A stretch of 64,000 nucleotides of DNA from Thiomonas delicata (lineage in GTDB: Bacteria > Pseudomonadota > Gammaproteobacteria > Burkholderiales > Burkholderiaceae_C), in NCBI RefSeq assembly GCF_900088825.1, contig NZ_LT592170.1, forward strand, positions 248,001-312,000. Direction: 5' to 3'. The position numbers were made by a program, and so were the translations under genes. Positions within the stretch are counted from its first letter, which is position 1, and each line of letters begins with the position of its first letter. The notes under the pieces were generated by a model. It ran no database searches. It was not told the origin of the DNA and was given only the letters and a program-made list of their open reading frames with translations. Positions 18,020 through 30,056 of this stretch are shown here, one piece after another.

Positions 18020-20131
18020 TCAACCCGTGGGAAAACCGTTGGCCTGGCGCACATGGGCGGCCAGCAGGATGCGCAGCTTTTGGCGCGCGTGGCGGTAGGC
18101 CTGGCTGGCCGGCCCCTGCGTCGCCGCGCTCAGCACCAGCTGCCGCGCCGAATCCAGCGCGCTTCCCAGCAAATCCTGCGACAGCAAATAGTTGCCCAAG
18201 CCGGATGGGACTTGCACGAAACGCTCCAACAAGTCGGGCCAGGGCGTCAGTGCCGCGAGCTGCGCCTCCCACAGCAGATAGGCGGCATAGCTGCCCAGTG
18301 CGGTGCGTGGATGCTCGGGGTCCAGTTCAAGCACATAGCGCCTCGACCAGGCGGGCACCTCGGCGGCCGGCATGGCGCGTGCAATGCCCCAGCCCTGGCC
18401 GAAGTCGGCACCGAGTATGGCGGCGGCCTCGATCAGTCCCAGCGTTTCCAGGCCCTCCACCGTGACCGGAATGTTCAGGTCCTGACTCAGTCGGGCGAGG
18501 TGGCGGATGAAGTCGAGCGCCTTTTGCGGCGCGAAGGCCGAGCGGCGCACCAAGCCCTGGTCGATCTTCACCTCGTTGAAGGCTATGCTGTCCAGACGCA
18601 GCAGCGAGCTGTAGCCCGCGCCGAGATCGTCCTCGGCAAGCAGCACGCCCAGGTTGTGCAGCCTGGCCATCAAAGGCTCGCGCAATGCCGCCTCGCTCAG
18701 CTCTCCGCTCTCCAGCAATTCCAGGGTCAGGCGCCCAGGCGGCACGTCCGTGACATGCAACTGCGTCTGCACGGCCTGCACGTAAGCCGGATCGCTCAGC
18801 CCATGCGGCGGCAGATTGATGGACACGCCGACGTCCAGTCCCTGTTGCCGCCACATGCGCAACGCGGCCAGAGCCTGCTCCAGGCCGCGCTCGAAAAGCA
18901 GCAGCAGTTGGCGCGCATCGAAGGCGGGCAGGAATTCGGCCGGGCCAACCAGACGACCGCTTTCTGGCTCGCGCAGCCGCGCCAGCGCCTCGAACTTGGC
19001 GACCTTGCCGCTGCGTAGTGCCACGACCGGCTGAAAATGCATCTCGAGCGCCCCTGCGTCGAGCCACTGGCGATAGAGGCGGCGCGTCTCGTAGGGGATG
19101 ACCCGGGTCGAGGCCACGCTGCGCGAGAGCGCATGGCTCAGGGCGCGCTGCAGGTGCGTCAGCAAGGTGCGCCGCGCCGGAGTCGAGAAATAGCCGGGCC
19201 ACTCCGCGTACAGATCGACCAGTGCCACCGGCTGCCGATCGGCGTCGAGCAGAGGAATGGCCACCGCGCTGCGTATGCCGAGCTCGCGCGCATCGTTCCG
19301 CCAGGGGTCGATGGCGGGATCGGTGGCGTAGGCCGCGGTGTGCTGCACCTGGCCGCTGCGCCAGGCGCGGCCCGAGGCCCCGCCTCCGGTGGGGTCGTCC
19401 GCGCGAATGCTGATGGGCGCCGCATGCCCCTTGGCCGCGTGTTCCACATAGCGCTCGAATCCGGCGCCGCGCACCACCTCGAACTGAAACTCGCCGTCGG
19501 CGTCAGGCCTACCCAGCGTGGCGGCGACCATGCCGTCCAGGCGGACAAGAATATCGAGCGCGCCGGCAATGAGGTCGGGCGGCGGCAGATCCTGCAGGAG
19601 CAAATCATCCACGCGCGAGAGCGCTTCGGCCAGCCGCTGCTCGACCTCTTCGTGCGCCTGGATCTGCACGTGCAGATCCCGCGCCATGCGCTGTTCGATG
19701 AGATCGCCTGCCGCCTCGGTCATCGCGGGGCAGCCTTGCGTGGCGTCCCCAGTCCGCGCCTGCCTGAGGATGCTCCGCCACGCGCCATAGGACTCCACCA
19801 GCCAAGCCACCCGGACCCCGGTCATTGCGTGCACGCGGCCAAGCTGACGCGATGACGCATCTGCTGCCTCGCCGGACGTGTCGGGCGTGAGCAGCAAGCG
19901 CTGATGCTCGGCCTGGCGTCGCCGGTAAGCCGCGCCATCGTCCGGCCCCAAGGCCGTCAGCAAAGCCCCGTACCCGTCGCCCCCCGGCAAGCCGGCGTAG
20001 AGCGACTCGACCCAACCCTCCACCAGCGCGAGCAATGAGGAGGCAAAAGCTTGCAACAATGCCGCCGCGCGCGTCCCATAGGCAGGGCAATCCTGCGCCA
20101 AATCTGAAACAGTATCGGCGTTGGCGGTCAT
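18020..20131 (-). CDS. c-di-GMP phosphodiesterase, helical sensor-GAF-EAL protein
   Basis: A 703-residue signalling protein. Residues 1-170 are helical and contain LGRVHAMTGVRVAWLVESY, reminiscent of globin-type or related sensor domains with a possible haem histidine at 101 (inference). Residues about 185-340 look like a GAF domain. The EAL domain (about 345-595) retains E381-A-L, N439, E471, D501-D502, K522, E559 and Q579, so hydrolysis of c-di-GMP is expected. About 100 further residues form an unassigned C-terminal extension. No GGDEF domain is present. Confidence 0.85.
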   Translation of the reverse strand: MTANADTVSDLAQDCPAYGTRAAALLQAFASSLLALVEGWVESLYAGLPGGDGYGALLTALGPDDGAAYRRRQAEHQRLLLTPDTSGEAADASSRQLGRVHAMTGVRVAWLVESYGAWRSILRQARTGDATQGCPAMTEAAGDLIEQRMARDLHVQIQAHEEVEQRLAEALSRVDDLLLQDLPPPDLIAGALDILVRLDGMVAATLGRPDADGEFQFEVVRGAGFERYVEHAAKGHAAPISIRADDPTGGGASGRAWRSGQVQHTAAYATDPAIDPWRNDARELGIRSAVAIPLLDADRQPVALVDLYAEWPGYFSTPARRTLLTHLQRALSHALSRSVASTRVIPYETRRLYRQWLDAGALEMHFQPVVALRSGKVAKFEALARLREPESGRLVGPAEFLPAFDARQLLLLFERGLEQALAALRMWRQQGLDVGVSINLPPHGLSDPAYVQAVQTQLHVTDVPPGRLTLELLESGELSEAALREPLMARLHNLGVLLAEDDLGAGYSSLLRLDSIAFNEVKIDQGLVRRSAFAPQKALDFIRHLARLSQDLNIPVTVEGLETLGLIEAAAILGADFGQGWGIARAMPAAEVPAWSRRYVLELDPEHPRTALGSYAAYLLWEAQLAALTPWPDLLERFVQVPSGLGNYLLSQDLLGSALDSARQLVLSAATQGPASQAYRHARQKLRILLAAHVRQANGFPTG

Positions 20132-20262
20132 GGCTGGATTATTGATGAGTCAAACCCAGCGGGCCAGTGTCTTTATTGCGGCCTACCCCCATGCCCCCCT
20201 GATTCGGGTGGGTCCCGGAGGCTCAAACAGAAACCGTGGATTTCTGCCCACGCCATGCGCAA

Positions 20263-20301
20263 GGGCCACGCGAAGCGTGGCCCGAGCCCGCCGAAGCGGG
20301 C
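20263..20301 (-). terminator. two tandem stem-loops with TTC(G) loops after the PsiF-like gene
   Basis: Reading leftward from the PsiF-like stop, GCCCGC-TTCG-GCGGGC (20301 to 20286) is followed by a nine-bp stem with a TTC loop (20283 to 20263). C(UUCG)G tetraloops are unusually stable in RNA. The first stem starts 29 bases after the stop codon. A transcription terminator or 3'-end stabiliser is likely; a T-run is weak (CTT). Confidence 0.55.
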
Positions 20302-20329
20302 CATTGAAATACTCCCGGATGGAGCGTGC

Positions 20330-20617
20330 TCAGCCTTGCATGCACTGCTGGATGAACTGCTGCCGCTGCTGCCCTTTCAGGCCTTGCTGCTTGGCCTGCG
20401 CGGCACATGTGGCTTCCTTGTTGCCCGAGACTGCGCCGCCACCGCCGCCGGGAGCCTGGCCTTGCATGGCCGCTGGTGGCGCTCCCAGGGGCTGCGAGTT
20501 ACTACCCGGATCGGCCGCCCATGCGGAAGCGCCGCCGACTGCGGCGAGGATGCATGCTGCCAGAAGCGGGCGCAAAGCCTGGGACATCTGCTTTCGGCTC
20601 GAAGTCGTCGAAATCAT
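20330..20617 (-). CDS. PsiF-like secreted small protein
   Basis: A 95-residue exported protein. A signal peptide runs to about residue 35 (hydrophobic LLAACILAAVGGASAWA), then a Gly/Pro/Gln-rich linker, then one copy of the PsiF repeat: TCAAQAKQQGLKGQQRQQF and a closing QQCMQG, with paired cysteines. E. coli PsiF is phosphate-starvation inducible; its role is unknown. This version has a single repeat. The alternative start at residue 11 would also keep the signal peptide. Confidence 0.7.
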   Translation of the reverse strand: MISTTSSRKQMSQALRPLLAACILAAVGGASAWAADPGSNSQPLGAPPAAMQGQAPGGGGGAVSGNKEATCAAQAKQQGLKGQQRQQFIQQCMQG

Positions 20618-20980
20618 GTGTTCACTCCTTGAAAAGGTTGGACATTGCGAAGCCGGCTGGCCTCACGACCTCCCTTTTGCAAGGGGTGTGCCTGGACGAA
20701 TTTGATTCAAGCGAATCAATAGCTTATAGCGCACTCAACCTTGTGCCGCGCGCGATTGCCGAGACTTGTGCGCCGCAAACTGTCCTCGTCTGGCGACGCT
20801 TCAGTCGGCACGGCGCCAAATCCTTGATCTTGGGCAAGAATTTTGTCGCCGCGGGACTACGCCGCCGACACATTCCGATCGGCGCGCATCCCCGTCCCGC
20901 CGCACCAAGGTTCTGCGCAGGCGCAAATCACGAAGCGGCGGCTTTGCGTAAGCTGTGACCATCTTTTTGTGGAGAACGTC
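20618..20980. other. intergenic region between divergent PsiF-like and OsmC genes
   Basis: 363 bases with no supported gene. The part near 20690-20760 is noticeably A+T-richer than the surroundings (AATTTGATTCAAGCGAATCA region) and is where promoters for the two divergent genes would be expected. A ribosome-binding GGAG lies at 20971-20974 for the OsmC gene. Confidence 0.4.
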
Positions 20981-21430
20981 ATGTCCGAGGAAAATCCGCC
21001 CAGCGTCGTCCTGCGCCAGAAACAGGCCTACCAATTCGACATCGAATTCGCATCCGTCGCCCCGCATGTGCTGTCCGACGAGCCGCCGCCACTGGGCCAG
21101 GGCGCCGGGCCCTCGCCTGCCCACCTGTTGCTCGCTGCGGTGGGCAATTGCATGAGTTCCAGCCTGTATTTCGCTCTCACCAAGTTCAAGAACGACCCGC
21201 AGGGCATCACCACCACCGCGCTCGCGCACATCGGACGCAACGAAGCCGGGCGCCTGCGCGTGCTGCGCATCGAGCTGGACATCCGCATCGGCGCGCCCGC
21301 GGCGAGCATGAACCATCTCGACCGCATCATCGGCCAGTTCGAGGAGTTCTGCACCGTGGGCCAGAGCGTGCGCGCCGGCATTCCGATCGAGGTCTCGGTC
21401 TACGACGGCGAAGGGAAAAAGCTTCAATAA
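20981..21430 (+). CDS. OsmC family protein
   Basis: A 149-residue OsmC/Ohr-fold protein. The central helix has PSPAHLLLAAVGNCMSSSLYFAL with one cysteine (OsmC peroxidases use two), and the later EFCTVGQSVRAGIPIEVSV carries the second conserved cysteine. Thiol-dependent reduction of organic hydroperoxides is known for active members, but this subgroup is often annotated only as OsmC-like. The start ATG at 20981 has a good GGAG. Its stop TAA overlaps the possible start of the methyltransferase gene. Confidence 0.82.
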   Translation: MSEENPPSVVLRQKQAYQFDIEFASVAPHVLSDEPPPLGQGAGPSPAHLLLAAVGNCMSSSLYFALTKFKNDPQGITTTALAHIGRNEAGRLRVLRIELDIRIGAPAASMNHLDRIIGQFEEFCTVGQSVRAGIPIEVSVYDGEGKKLQ

Positions 21431-22119
21431 TGCGCGTTCTCGACCGCAAACCTTCCCCTAACGCCTCGACAGCCCTCGCGATGAGCACACCCGACCCCCA
21501 TGCAGGCTTCACGGACGCGCGCACCACCTGGGACGCCCGCTTCTCCCAGCCCGGCCTCCTGTTCGGCGACCAGCCCAACGCCTTTTTGCGCCGCGAAGCG
21601 CACCGCATCCCCGCACACAGCCGCGTGCTCAGCGTGGCCGACGGCGAAGGCCGCAACGCCATCTACCTCGCCGATCAGGGGCACACGGTCACCGCGTTCG
21701 ACCTCTCGCCCGTCGCCGTCGACAAGGCTCGGCGCTGGGCCGCCGAACGCGGCGCGCGCGTCGATTTCCAGGTGGCCGGTGTCGACGATTGGGCCTGGAC
21801 GACCGGCGCCTACGATGCCGTGGCTGCCATCTTCGTCCAATTCGCCGACCCGGCGATGCGTGCGCGCATGTTCGCCGGCATGTGGCAGACCCTTGCCCCC
21901 GGCGGCCTGCTGCTGCTCCACGGCTACACCCCCAAACAGCTCGACTACCGCACCGGCGGGCCGGGCAAGCTGGAGCACCTGTACACCGAGGCGCTGGTGC
22001 GTGAACTGCTGCCCCAGGCCGAATGGCTCCTGATGCGTGAATACGAGGACGATCTCGCAGAGGGCAACGGCCACGCGGGACGCTCGGCCCTGCTCGACGC
22101 CGTGGCGCGTAAACGCTGA
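21430..22119 (+). CDS. class I SAM-dependent methyltransferase (TehB/thiopurine-methyltransferase-like)
   Basis: A 229-residue protein if the ATG at 21430 (overlapping the OsmC stop as TAATG) is used, or 212 residues from the ATG at 21481. The core reads WDARFSQPGLLFGDQPNAFL, then the SAM motif VLSVADGEGRNAIYLADQG with GHTVTAFDLSPVAVDKA. This resembles small-molecule methyltransferases such as TehB (tellurite) or thiopurine types. The substrate is unknown. The overlap with the OsmC gene suggests coupled translation and a shared detoxification role (inference). Confidence 0.8.
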   Translation: MRVLDRKPSPNASTALAMSTPDPHAGFTDARTTWDARFSQPGLLFGDQPNAFLRREAHRIPAHSRVLSVADGEGRNAIYLADQGHTVTAFDLSPVAVDKARRWAAERGARVDFQVAGVDDWAWTTGAYDAVAAIFVQFADPAMRARMFAGMWQTLAPGGLLLLHGYTPKQLDYRTGGPGKLEHLYTEALVRELLPQAEWLLMREYEDDLAEGNGHAGRSALLDAVARKR

Positions 22120-22325
22120 CGAGACCCGCCAATCAGCCGAAAGATTTCATTCGATGTTTCGGCGGAAATCGCGAACACCATCGCATGAATCGGCAAATAG
22201 TCCGTTGTTCAAGACTACAACCGCCCTTGGTTCGTCGGATTGTTCAAAAACTTACGAATTAGGGTTTGCCATGATGCGCCGCAACACGGCAAAATTGATG
22301 CATCGCAATATTCAAGATTCTTGCC

Positions 22326-22721
22326 ATGCTCGATTCGGTGCTGGTTCAGCGCATCCTGAAACCCGGTGAAATTCTGATTCTCGGCCGCACCCACGAAGGC
22401 CGCTTGTTCCGTCCCAGCGATTGGGCCGAGCGTCTGGCCGGTGTCATGGCCCAGTTCCGGCCCGCCGCCCACGCGCATCAGGAAGAGCACCTTTGTTACT
22501 CGCCCTATTGCATGCCGACCCTGGTTGACGGCGTCCGTTCGATTGTGCTCAGCCGCGCCTTGGCCGACATCGAGCCCATGGCATATGCCTTCGTGCTGAA
22601 TTTCGCACGCGACAACAACCTCGAAACAGCCGAGGCCTGCATTCTGGACATCGCGTCACAGCCAGAAGCGCCAAGCCTCGATCTGGAGATCATCAAGGCC
22701 TCCGGTTTGCGCGCGGCCTAG
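22326..22721 (+). CDS. DUF3579 domain-containing protein
   Basis: A 131-residue protein with the betaproteobacterial DUF3579 signature FRPSDWAERLAGVMAQF near residue 30-45 and YSPYCMPTLVDGVRSIVL after it. It is soluble, without signal peptide, function unknown. The 206-base gap upstream is A+T-richer than the genes around it and probably holds the promoter. The transhydrogenase operon begins 123 bases downstream. Confidence 0.82.
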   Translation: MLDSVLVQRILKPGEILILGRTHEGRLFRPSDWAERLAGVMAQFRPAAHAHQEEHLCYSPYCMPTLVDGVRSIVLSRALADIEPMAYAFVLNFARDNNLETAEACILDIASQPEAPSLDLEIIKASGLRAA

Positions 22722-22844
22722 AGCCCCGCGCTCCATCATCGATCTCCGCGCGCTCATCCGTGCGGGTGCAATAACGAACACCAGCGTGCCGCTGCGATCA
22801 CGCGATCGGCGGTCAAGTCACTTATTTGTTGAGGAGAAGGATTC

Positions 22845-23966
<1,122 letters not shown>

Positions 23967-24065
23967 TCCCATGGCCGCACCTGCCCCGTTTGGCGCGGCG
24001 CAAGGCCGGCGCATTGCCGCCGCGCGCCGCGCCGCTCCCAGCATTGCCTTCACGAAGGACTGAAC

Positions 24066-24380
24066 ATGCACGAAATTTCTCCTTTCATCATCAACCTCAC
24101 CATCTTCGTGCTGGCCATCTATGTCGGCTATCACGTCGTGTGGACCGTCACCCCCGCGCTGCACACCCCGCTGATGTCGGTGACCAACGCCATCTCCGCC
24201 ATCATCATCGTCGGCGCCATGCTCGCCGCCGCGCTCACCGTCACGCCGCTGGGCAAGGTCATGGGCATGCTGGCCGTGGCCATGGCCGGGGTGAACATCT
24301 TCGGCGGCTTCCTCGTCACCCGCCGCATGCTGGAGATGTTCAAGAAAAAAGAACGTCCCGTCGCCAAGAAGGCCGAATGA
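24066..24380 (+). CDS. pntAB: NAD(P) transhydrogenase subunit alpha part 2 (membrane)
   Basis: A 104-residue membrane protein with three or four hydrophobic segments: FIINLTIFVLAIYVGYHVVW, then ISAIIIVGAMLAAAL, then MGMLAVAMAGVNIFGGF. It ends in a lysine-rich tail. It supplies the alpha-side transmembrane helices of domain II in the proton channel. It sits 99 bases after pntAA and 37 bases before pntB, clearly one operon. Confidence 0.92.
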   Translation: MHEISPFIINLTIFVLAIYVGYHVVWTVTPALHTPLMSVTNAISAIIIVGAMLAAALTVTPLGKVMGMLAVAMAGVNIFGGFLVTRRMLEMFKKKERPVAKKAE

Positions 24381-24417
24381 CCATGAACCACGCCAAGATC
24401 GCACGCAAGGATTTGCC

Positions 24418-25854
24418 ATGACCCTCAGCATGAACCTGGTCACCCTGCTTTACCTCGTCGCCTCGGTGTTCTTCATCCAGGCCCTCAAGGGTCTGTCGCA
24501 CCCGGCCACGAGCCGGCGCGGCAACGTCTTCGGCATGACCGGCATGGCCATCGCCGCGCTCACCACCGTCGCCCTCATCGTCAAGATCGGCGGTGACGCC
24601 GGCGCCGCCGGCCTGGGCTATGTGCTCGCCGCGCTGGTCGTGGGAGGCGCCATCGGCGCCACCATGGCCAAGCGCGTGGAGATGACCAAGATGCCCGAAC
24701 TGGTGGCCTTCATGCACAGCATGATCGGCCTGTCGGCGGTGTGCATCGCCGTTGCCGAAGTGGCCGAGCCCCATGCCTTCGGCATCGTCGCCGCGATGGG
24801 CGATCCGCTGCCCTACGGCAACCGCGTCGAGCTGTTCATCGGCGCCATCGTCGGCGCCATCACCTTCAGCGGCTCGGTCATCGCCTTCGGCAAGCTCTCC
24901 GGCAAGTACAAGTTCCGCCTGTTCCAGGGCGCGCCGGTGCGCTTTGCCGCGCAGCACTGGATCAATCTGGCCATCGCGCTGACCACCGTCGGCTTCGGCC
25001 TGGCGTTCTGGGCCACGGCGAACTGGACGCCCTTCCTGGTCATGCTGGCGCTGGCCTTCGTGCTGGGCGTGCTCATCATCATCCCCATCGGCGGCGCCGA
25101 CATGCCGGTGGTGGTGTCCATGCTCAACAGCTACTCGGGCTGGGCCGCCGCCGGCATCGGCTTCTCGCTGGAAAACAGCATGCTCATCATCGCCGGCTCG
25201 CTGGTGGGATCCTCCGGGGCGATCCTGAGCTACATCATGTGCAAGGCGATGAACCGCTCGTTCTTCAACGTCATCCTCGGCGGCTTCGGCGGCGAGGCCG
25301 CCGTGGCCGCCACGGGCGGGGCGCAGCGCACGGTCAAGTCCGGCAGCCCGGACGACGTGGCCTTCCTGCTGGGCAACGCCGAAACGGTGATCATCGTGCC
25401 GGGCTACGGCCTGGCCGTGGCCCGCGCGCAGCATGCGCTGAAGGAGTTGGCGCAAAAACTCGGCGAGCGCGGCGTGAACGTGAAGTACGCCATCCACCCG
25501 GTGGCCGGCCGCATGCCCGGGCATATGAACGTGCTGCTGGCCGAGGCCGAGGTGCCCTACGACCAGGTGTTCGAGATGGACGACATCAACCCCGAGTTCG
25601 CGCAGGCCGACGTGGCCGTGGTGCTGGGCGCCAACGACGTGGTCAACCCGGCGGCGAAGAACGATCCCAAGTCGCCGATTGCCGGCATGCCCATTCTCGA
25701 GGCCTACAAGGCCAAGACCGTGATCGTGAACAAGCGATCCATGGCCACGGGCTATGCGGGTTTGGATAATGACTTGTTTTATCTCGACAAAACCATGATG
25801 GTCTTCGGCGACGCCAAGAAGATCATCGAAGACATTACCAAAGCCATCGAATAG
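24418..25854 (+). CDS. pntB: NAD(P) transhydrogenase subunit beta
   Basis: A 478-residue subunit with about nine transmembrane segments (residues 1-280) and a cytoplasmic NADP-binding domain III at the C-terminus. Domain III has VIIVPGYGLAVARAQHALK (the GYGxxVA nucleotide loop), HPVAGRMPGHMNVLLAEA and GANDVVNPAA. The complete three-gene set should interconvert NADH and NADPH, coupled to the proton gradient. A stem of eight pairs near 25887-25907 after the stop may be a weak terminator. Confidence 0.95.
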   Translation: MTLSMNLVTLLYLVASVFFIQALKGLSHPATSRRGNVFGMTGMAIAALTTVALIVKIGGDAGAAGLGYVLAALVVGGAIGATMAKRVEMTKMPELVAFMHSMIGLSAVCIAVAEVAEPHAFGIVAAMGDPLPYGNRVELFIGAIVGAITFSGSVIAFGKLSGKYKFRLFQGAPVRFAAQHWINLAIALTTVGFGLAFWATANWTPFLVMLALAFVLGVLIIIPIGGADMPVVVSMLNSYSGWAAAGIGFSLENSMLIIAGSLVGSSGAILSYIMCKAMNRSFFNVILGGFGGEAAVAATGGAQRTVKSGSPDDVAFLLGNAETVIIVPGYGLAVARAQHALKELAQKLGERGVNVKYAIHPVAGRMPGHMNVLLAEAEVPYDQVFEMDDINPEFAQADVAVVLGANDVVNPAAKNDPKSPIAGMPILEAYKAKTVIVNKRSMATGYAGLDNDLFYLDKTMMVFGDAKKIIEDITKAIE

Positions 25855-26236
25855 TGTCAGTGTCGGCAGGCAGAAGCCCCGCGCTGCGGCGCCGAACAAC
25901 GGCGCCGGATTCAAGACGCATCGGTGCCGAGTCTGCACGACCGAGATGCTTTGGCACCATCCAAGGCATGGCTTTAGACCATCGGTGCAACGGGCTGACG
26001 ATGCGCCGACCATAATTCGCAGATAGACATTCCCACGACATCAGCGATCGCTTCAACGCCTGCATTCCAGCGCTGAAGCGGTTCGCCAGCTGCCTGTGTA
26101 CGGTTCGGGCGCGACGCCCTCAAACCGCCTGTCATTCCCAGCGGAACATTGGAAGATGCCATGCGCGGCCTCGCCAGGCTTTCTCATGGCATGCCCTTTG
26201 TGCTGGGCCCTCAGCCAACGACGGAGCATTTCCACC
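25855..26236. other. intergenic region before the alcohol dehydrogenase gene
   Basis: 382 bases without a supported gene. It begins with a G+C-rich hairpin after pntB: CGGCGCCG at 25887-25894 pairs with CGGCGCCG at 25900-25907. The rest is of mixed composition. An open reading frame extends leftward from the dehydrogenase start but has no family similarity before the ATG at 26237. Confidence 0.4.
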
Positions 26237-27283
26237 ATGATGAAGAGCAAAGCCTACGCAGCACTCAGCGCGACAAGCCAGTTGGTCCCCTACGAAATCG
26301 AGCGCCGCGAGCCCGGTCCTGACGACGTGCAGATCGAGATTCTTTATTGCGGCGTCTGCCACTCGGATTTGCACACCGCGCGCAACGAGTGGAAGAACAC
26401 GCTCTACCCTTCCGTGCCCGGCCATGAGATCGTCGGCCGCGTCGTTTCCGTCGGGAATCAGGTTCATGGTTTTAAAGTGGGCGATCTGGCTGGCGTCGGC
26501 TGCATGGTCGATAGTTGCGGCCATTGCCACCCCTGTCAGGAAGGCGAGGAGCAATATTGCGAACATGGCTTCACCGGCACCTATAACGGCCCTGTCTTCG
26601 GCGGCGAGAACACATACGGCGGTTACTCGAAAACCATTGTCGTCAAGCAGTCCTTTGTTCTGCACATCAAGCACGACGAAAGGGATTTGGCGAGTGTGGC
26701 GCCGTTGCTTTGCGCGGGAATCACAACGTACTCGCCGCTGCGGCATTGGAAGGTCGGGCCTGGCAAGAAGGTCGGGATCGTCGGCCTCGGCGGCCTGGGC
26801 CATATGGGCGTCAAAATCGCGCACGCCATGGGCGCTCACGTGGTGCTGTTTACGACCTCACCCGGAAAAATCGGGGACGGCAAGCGGCTGGGCGCGGACG
26901 AAGTCTGCATTTCAACCGACCCCGAGCAAATGGCCGTGCACGCCAACGGGCTCGACTTCATTCTGAATACCGTTGCCGCACCCCACAATCTGGACGCCTA
27001 CCTGCAACTCCTCAAGCTCGATGGCACCATGGCCCTGGTTGGTGCACCCTCGGAACCGCACCCGTCGCCGGAAGTTTTCAACCTCATTTTCAAGCGCCGC
27101 CAGTTGGCCGGATCGCTCATCGGCGGCATTCGCGAAACACAAGAAATGCTCGACTTCTGCGCCGAGCACAACATTGTTTCGGACATCGAAACCATCCCAA
27201 TGGACTACATCAACACGGCCTATGAGCGCATGCTTAAAAGCGATGTGAAATATCGCTTCGTAATCGATATGGCCAAACTTTAA
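26237..27283 (+). CDS. zinc-dependent NAD(P) alcohol dehydrogenase (YahK/cinnamyl-alcohol type)
   Basis: A 348-residue medium-chain dehydrogenase. Catalytic zinc ligands are in ILYCGVCHSDLHTARN and PGHEIVGRV. The structural zinc site is the four-cysteine stretch SCGHCHPCQEGEEQYC, and the nucleotide site is VGIVGLGGLGHMGVKIAHAMG. This is the aldehyde-reducing YahK-like group, NADPH-preferring in known members. Base composition and codon use are visibly less G+C-rich than the neighbours, hinting at more recent acquisition. ATG at 26237 or 26240 are equally possible starts. Confidence 0.9.
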   Translation: MMKSKAYAALSATSQLVPYEIERREPGPDDVQIEILYCGVCHSDLHTARNEWKNTLYPSVPGHEIVGRVVSVGNQVHGFKVGDLAGVGCMVDSCGHCHPCQEGEEQYCEHGFTGTYNGPVFGGENTYGGYSKTIVVKQSFVLHIKHDERDLASVAPLLCAGITTYSPLRHWKVGPGKKVGIVGLGGLGHMGVKIAHAMGAHVVLFTTSPGKIGDGKRLGADEVCISTDPEQMAVHANGLDFILNTVAAPHNLDAYLQLLKLDGTMALVGAPSEPHPSPEVFNLIFKRRQLAGSLIGGIRETQEMLDFCAEHNIVSDIETIPMDYINTAYERMLKSDVKYRFVIDMAKL

Positions 27284-27437
27284 GGCGCCGCTGAAAGGCG
27301 CCGCCACGTGGGTGGGGTTCGAAGCTGAATCCCGCTCACGCCTCCGGGACCAGCGCCGCATCGATGCGAGACCGCATCGAAATCGGGACAGGGGGCCCTC
27401 CATGATCGGTGGCAGGAAAAGTGTTGGTAAACGAAAA

Positions 27438-27492
27438 CGGCCCACTCTCCTAAGAGATGTGGGCCGCTACCAACAAGAAAGCCGGTTGGTAG
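27438..27492 (-). terminator. double hairpin with T-run, terminator of ssb
   Basis: Leftward from the ssb stop there is first an eight-bp stem, CTACCAAC (27467-27474) with GTTGGTAG (27485-27492). Then comes CGGCCCAC (27438-27445) with GTGGGCCG (27459-27466), with an inner four-bp stem. On the minus strand the second stem is followed by TTTTCGTTT. This is a convincing intrinsic terminator for ssb. Confidence 0.75.
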
Positions 27493-27495
27493 TAA

Positions 27496-27975
27496 TTAGA
27501 AAGGAATGTCGTCGTCCATGTCGTCGAAATTGCCTGCCGGCTTGGCTGCGGGCGCCGAGCCTCGGCTCGCCGCGGGACGGGACGGAGCGCTTTCGCGGCT
27601 GCGCGTGTAACCCTCGTCGTCGCCGCCGCCGCCACCACCGCCCTCACGACCGCCGAGCAACTGCATTTCGGTGGCGACGATGTCGGTGGTGTAGCGTTCC
27701 ACGCCGTCCTTGTCGGTGTATTTGCCGTACTTCAGGCGTCCCTCGACATAAACCGGGCGGCCTTTCTTGAGGTACTCGCCGGCAATCTCCGCGAGGCGGT
27801 CGTAGAACACCACGCGGTGCCAGTCGGTCTCTTCTTTCTTCTCGCCGGACTTGTCCTTCCACTGCCGCGTGGTGGCGATGGACACGTTGCAGACCGCGGC
27901 GCCGGAAGGCGCATAGCGCACCTCGGGGTCGCGGCCGAGATTGCCGATGAGTATCACTTTGTTGACGGAAGCCAT
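27496..27975 (-). CDS. ssb: single-stranded DNA-binding protein
   Basis: A 159-residue SSB. The OB-fold spans about residues 1-110 and starts [18 protein letters not shown]; it includes [20 protein letters not shown] and [21 protein letters not shown] glycine-rich linker follows, and the acidic tip DDMDDDIPF recruits partner repair proteins. The start ATG at 27975 is chosen by family match; the open frame extends upstream without similarity. It is commonly found near uvrA; here the mer operon separates it from the MFS and uvrA genes. Confidence 0.95.
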   Translation of the reverse strand: MASVNKVILIGNLGRDPEVRYAPSGAAVCNVSIATTRQWKDKSGEKKEETDWHRVVFYDRLAEIAGEYLKKGRPVYVEGRLKYGKYTDKDGVERYTTDIVATEMQLLGGREGGGGGGGDDEGYTRSRESAPSRPAASRGSAPAAKPAGNFDDMDDDIPF

Positions 27976-28140
27976 ATCGAATCCTGAGCGTAGGTGTGGC
28001 CCGCGCGGCGGGCGTTCCCGGCGGCCCGTGCGGCCGCTCTGCGGGCTGGGTCGGAAGGATAGCGCCAATCGAGGCGCTGGGGCACAAAGAGGAGCGGCTG
28101 AAACCCTACCCTGCTCCACGCCGCAAGAGCTAGGGCCTGT

Positions 28141-30056
<1,916 letters not shown>

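Noticed and set aside
16106..19018. A rightward open frame of 970 codons
   Set aside because: It runs antisense to DUF1840, the cyclopropane synthase and the EAL gene; composition is Gln/Arg/His-rich noise.
27976..28140. Insertion-sequence or transposon end at the ssb side of the mer operon
   Set aside because: No Tn21-type 38-bp repeat, transposase fragment or matching repeat on the far side near 30718-30899 could be seen.
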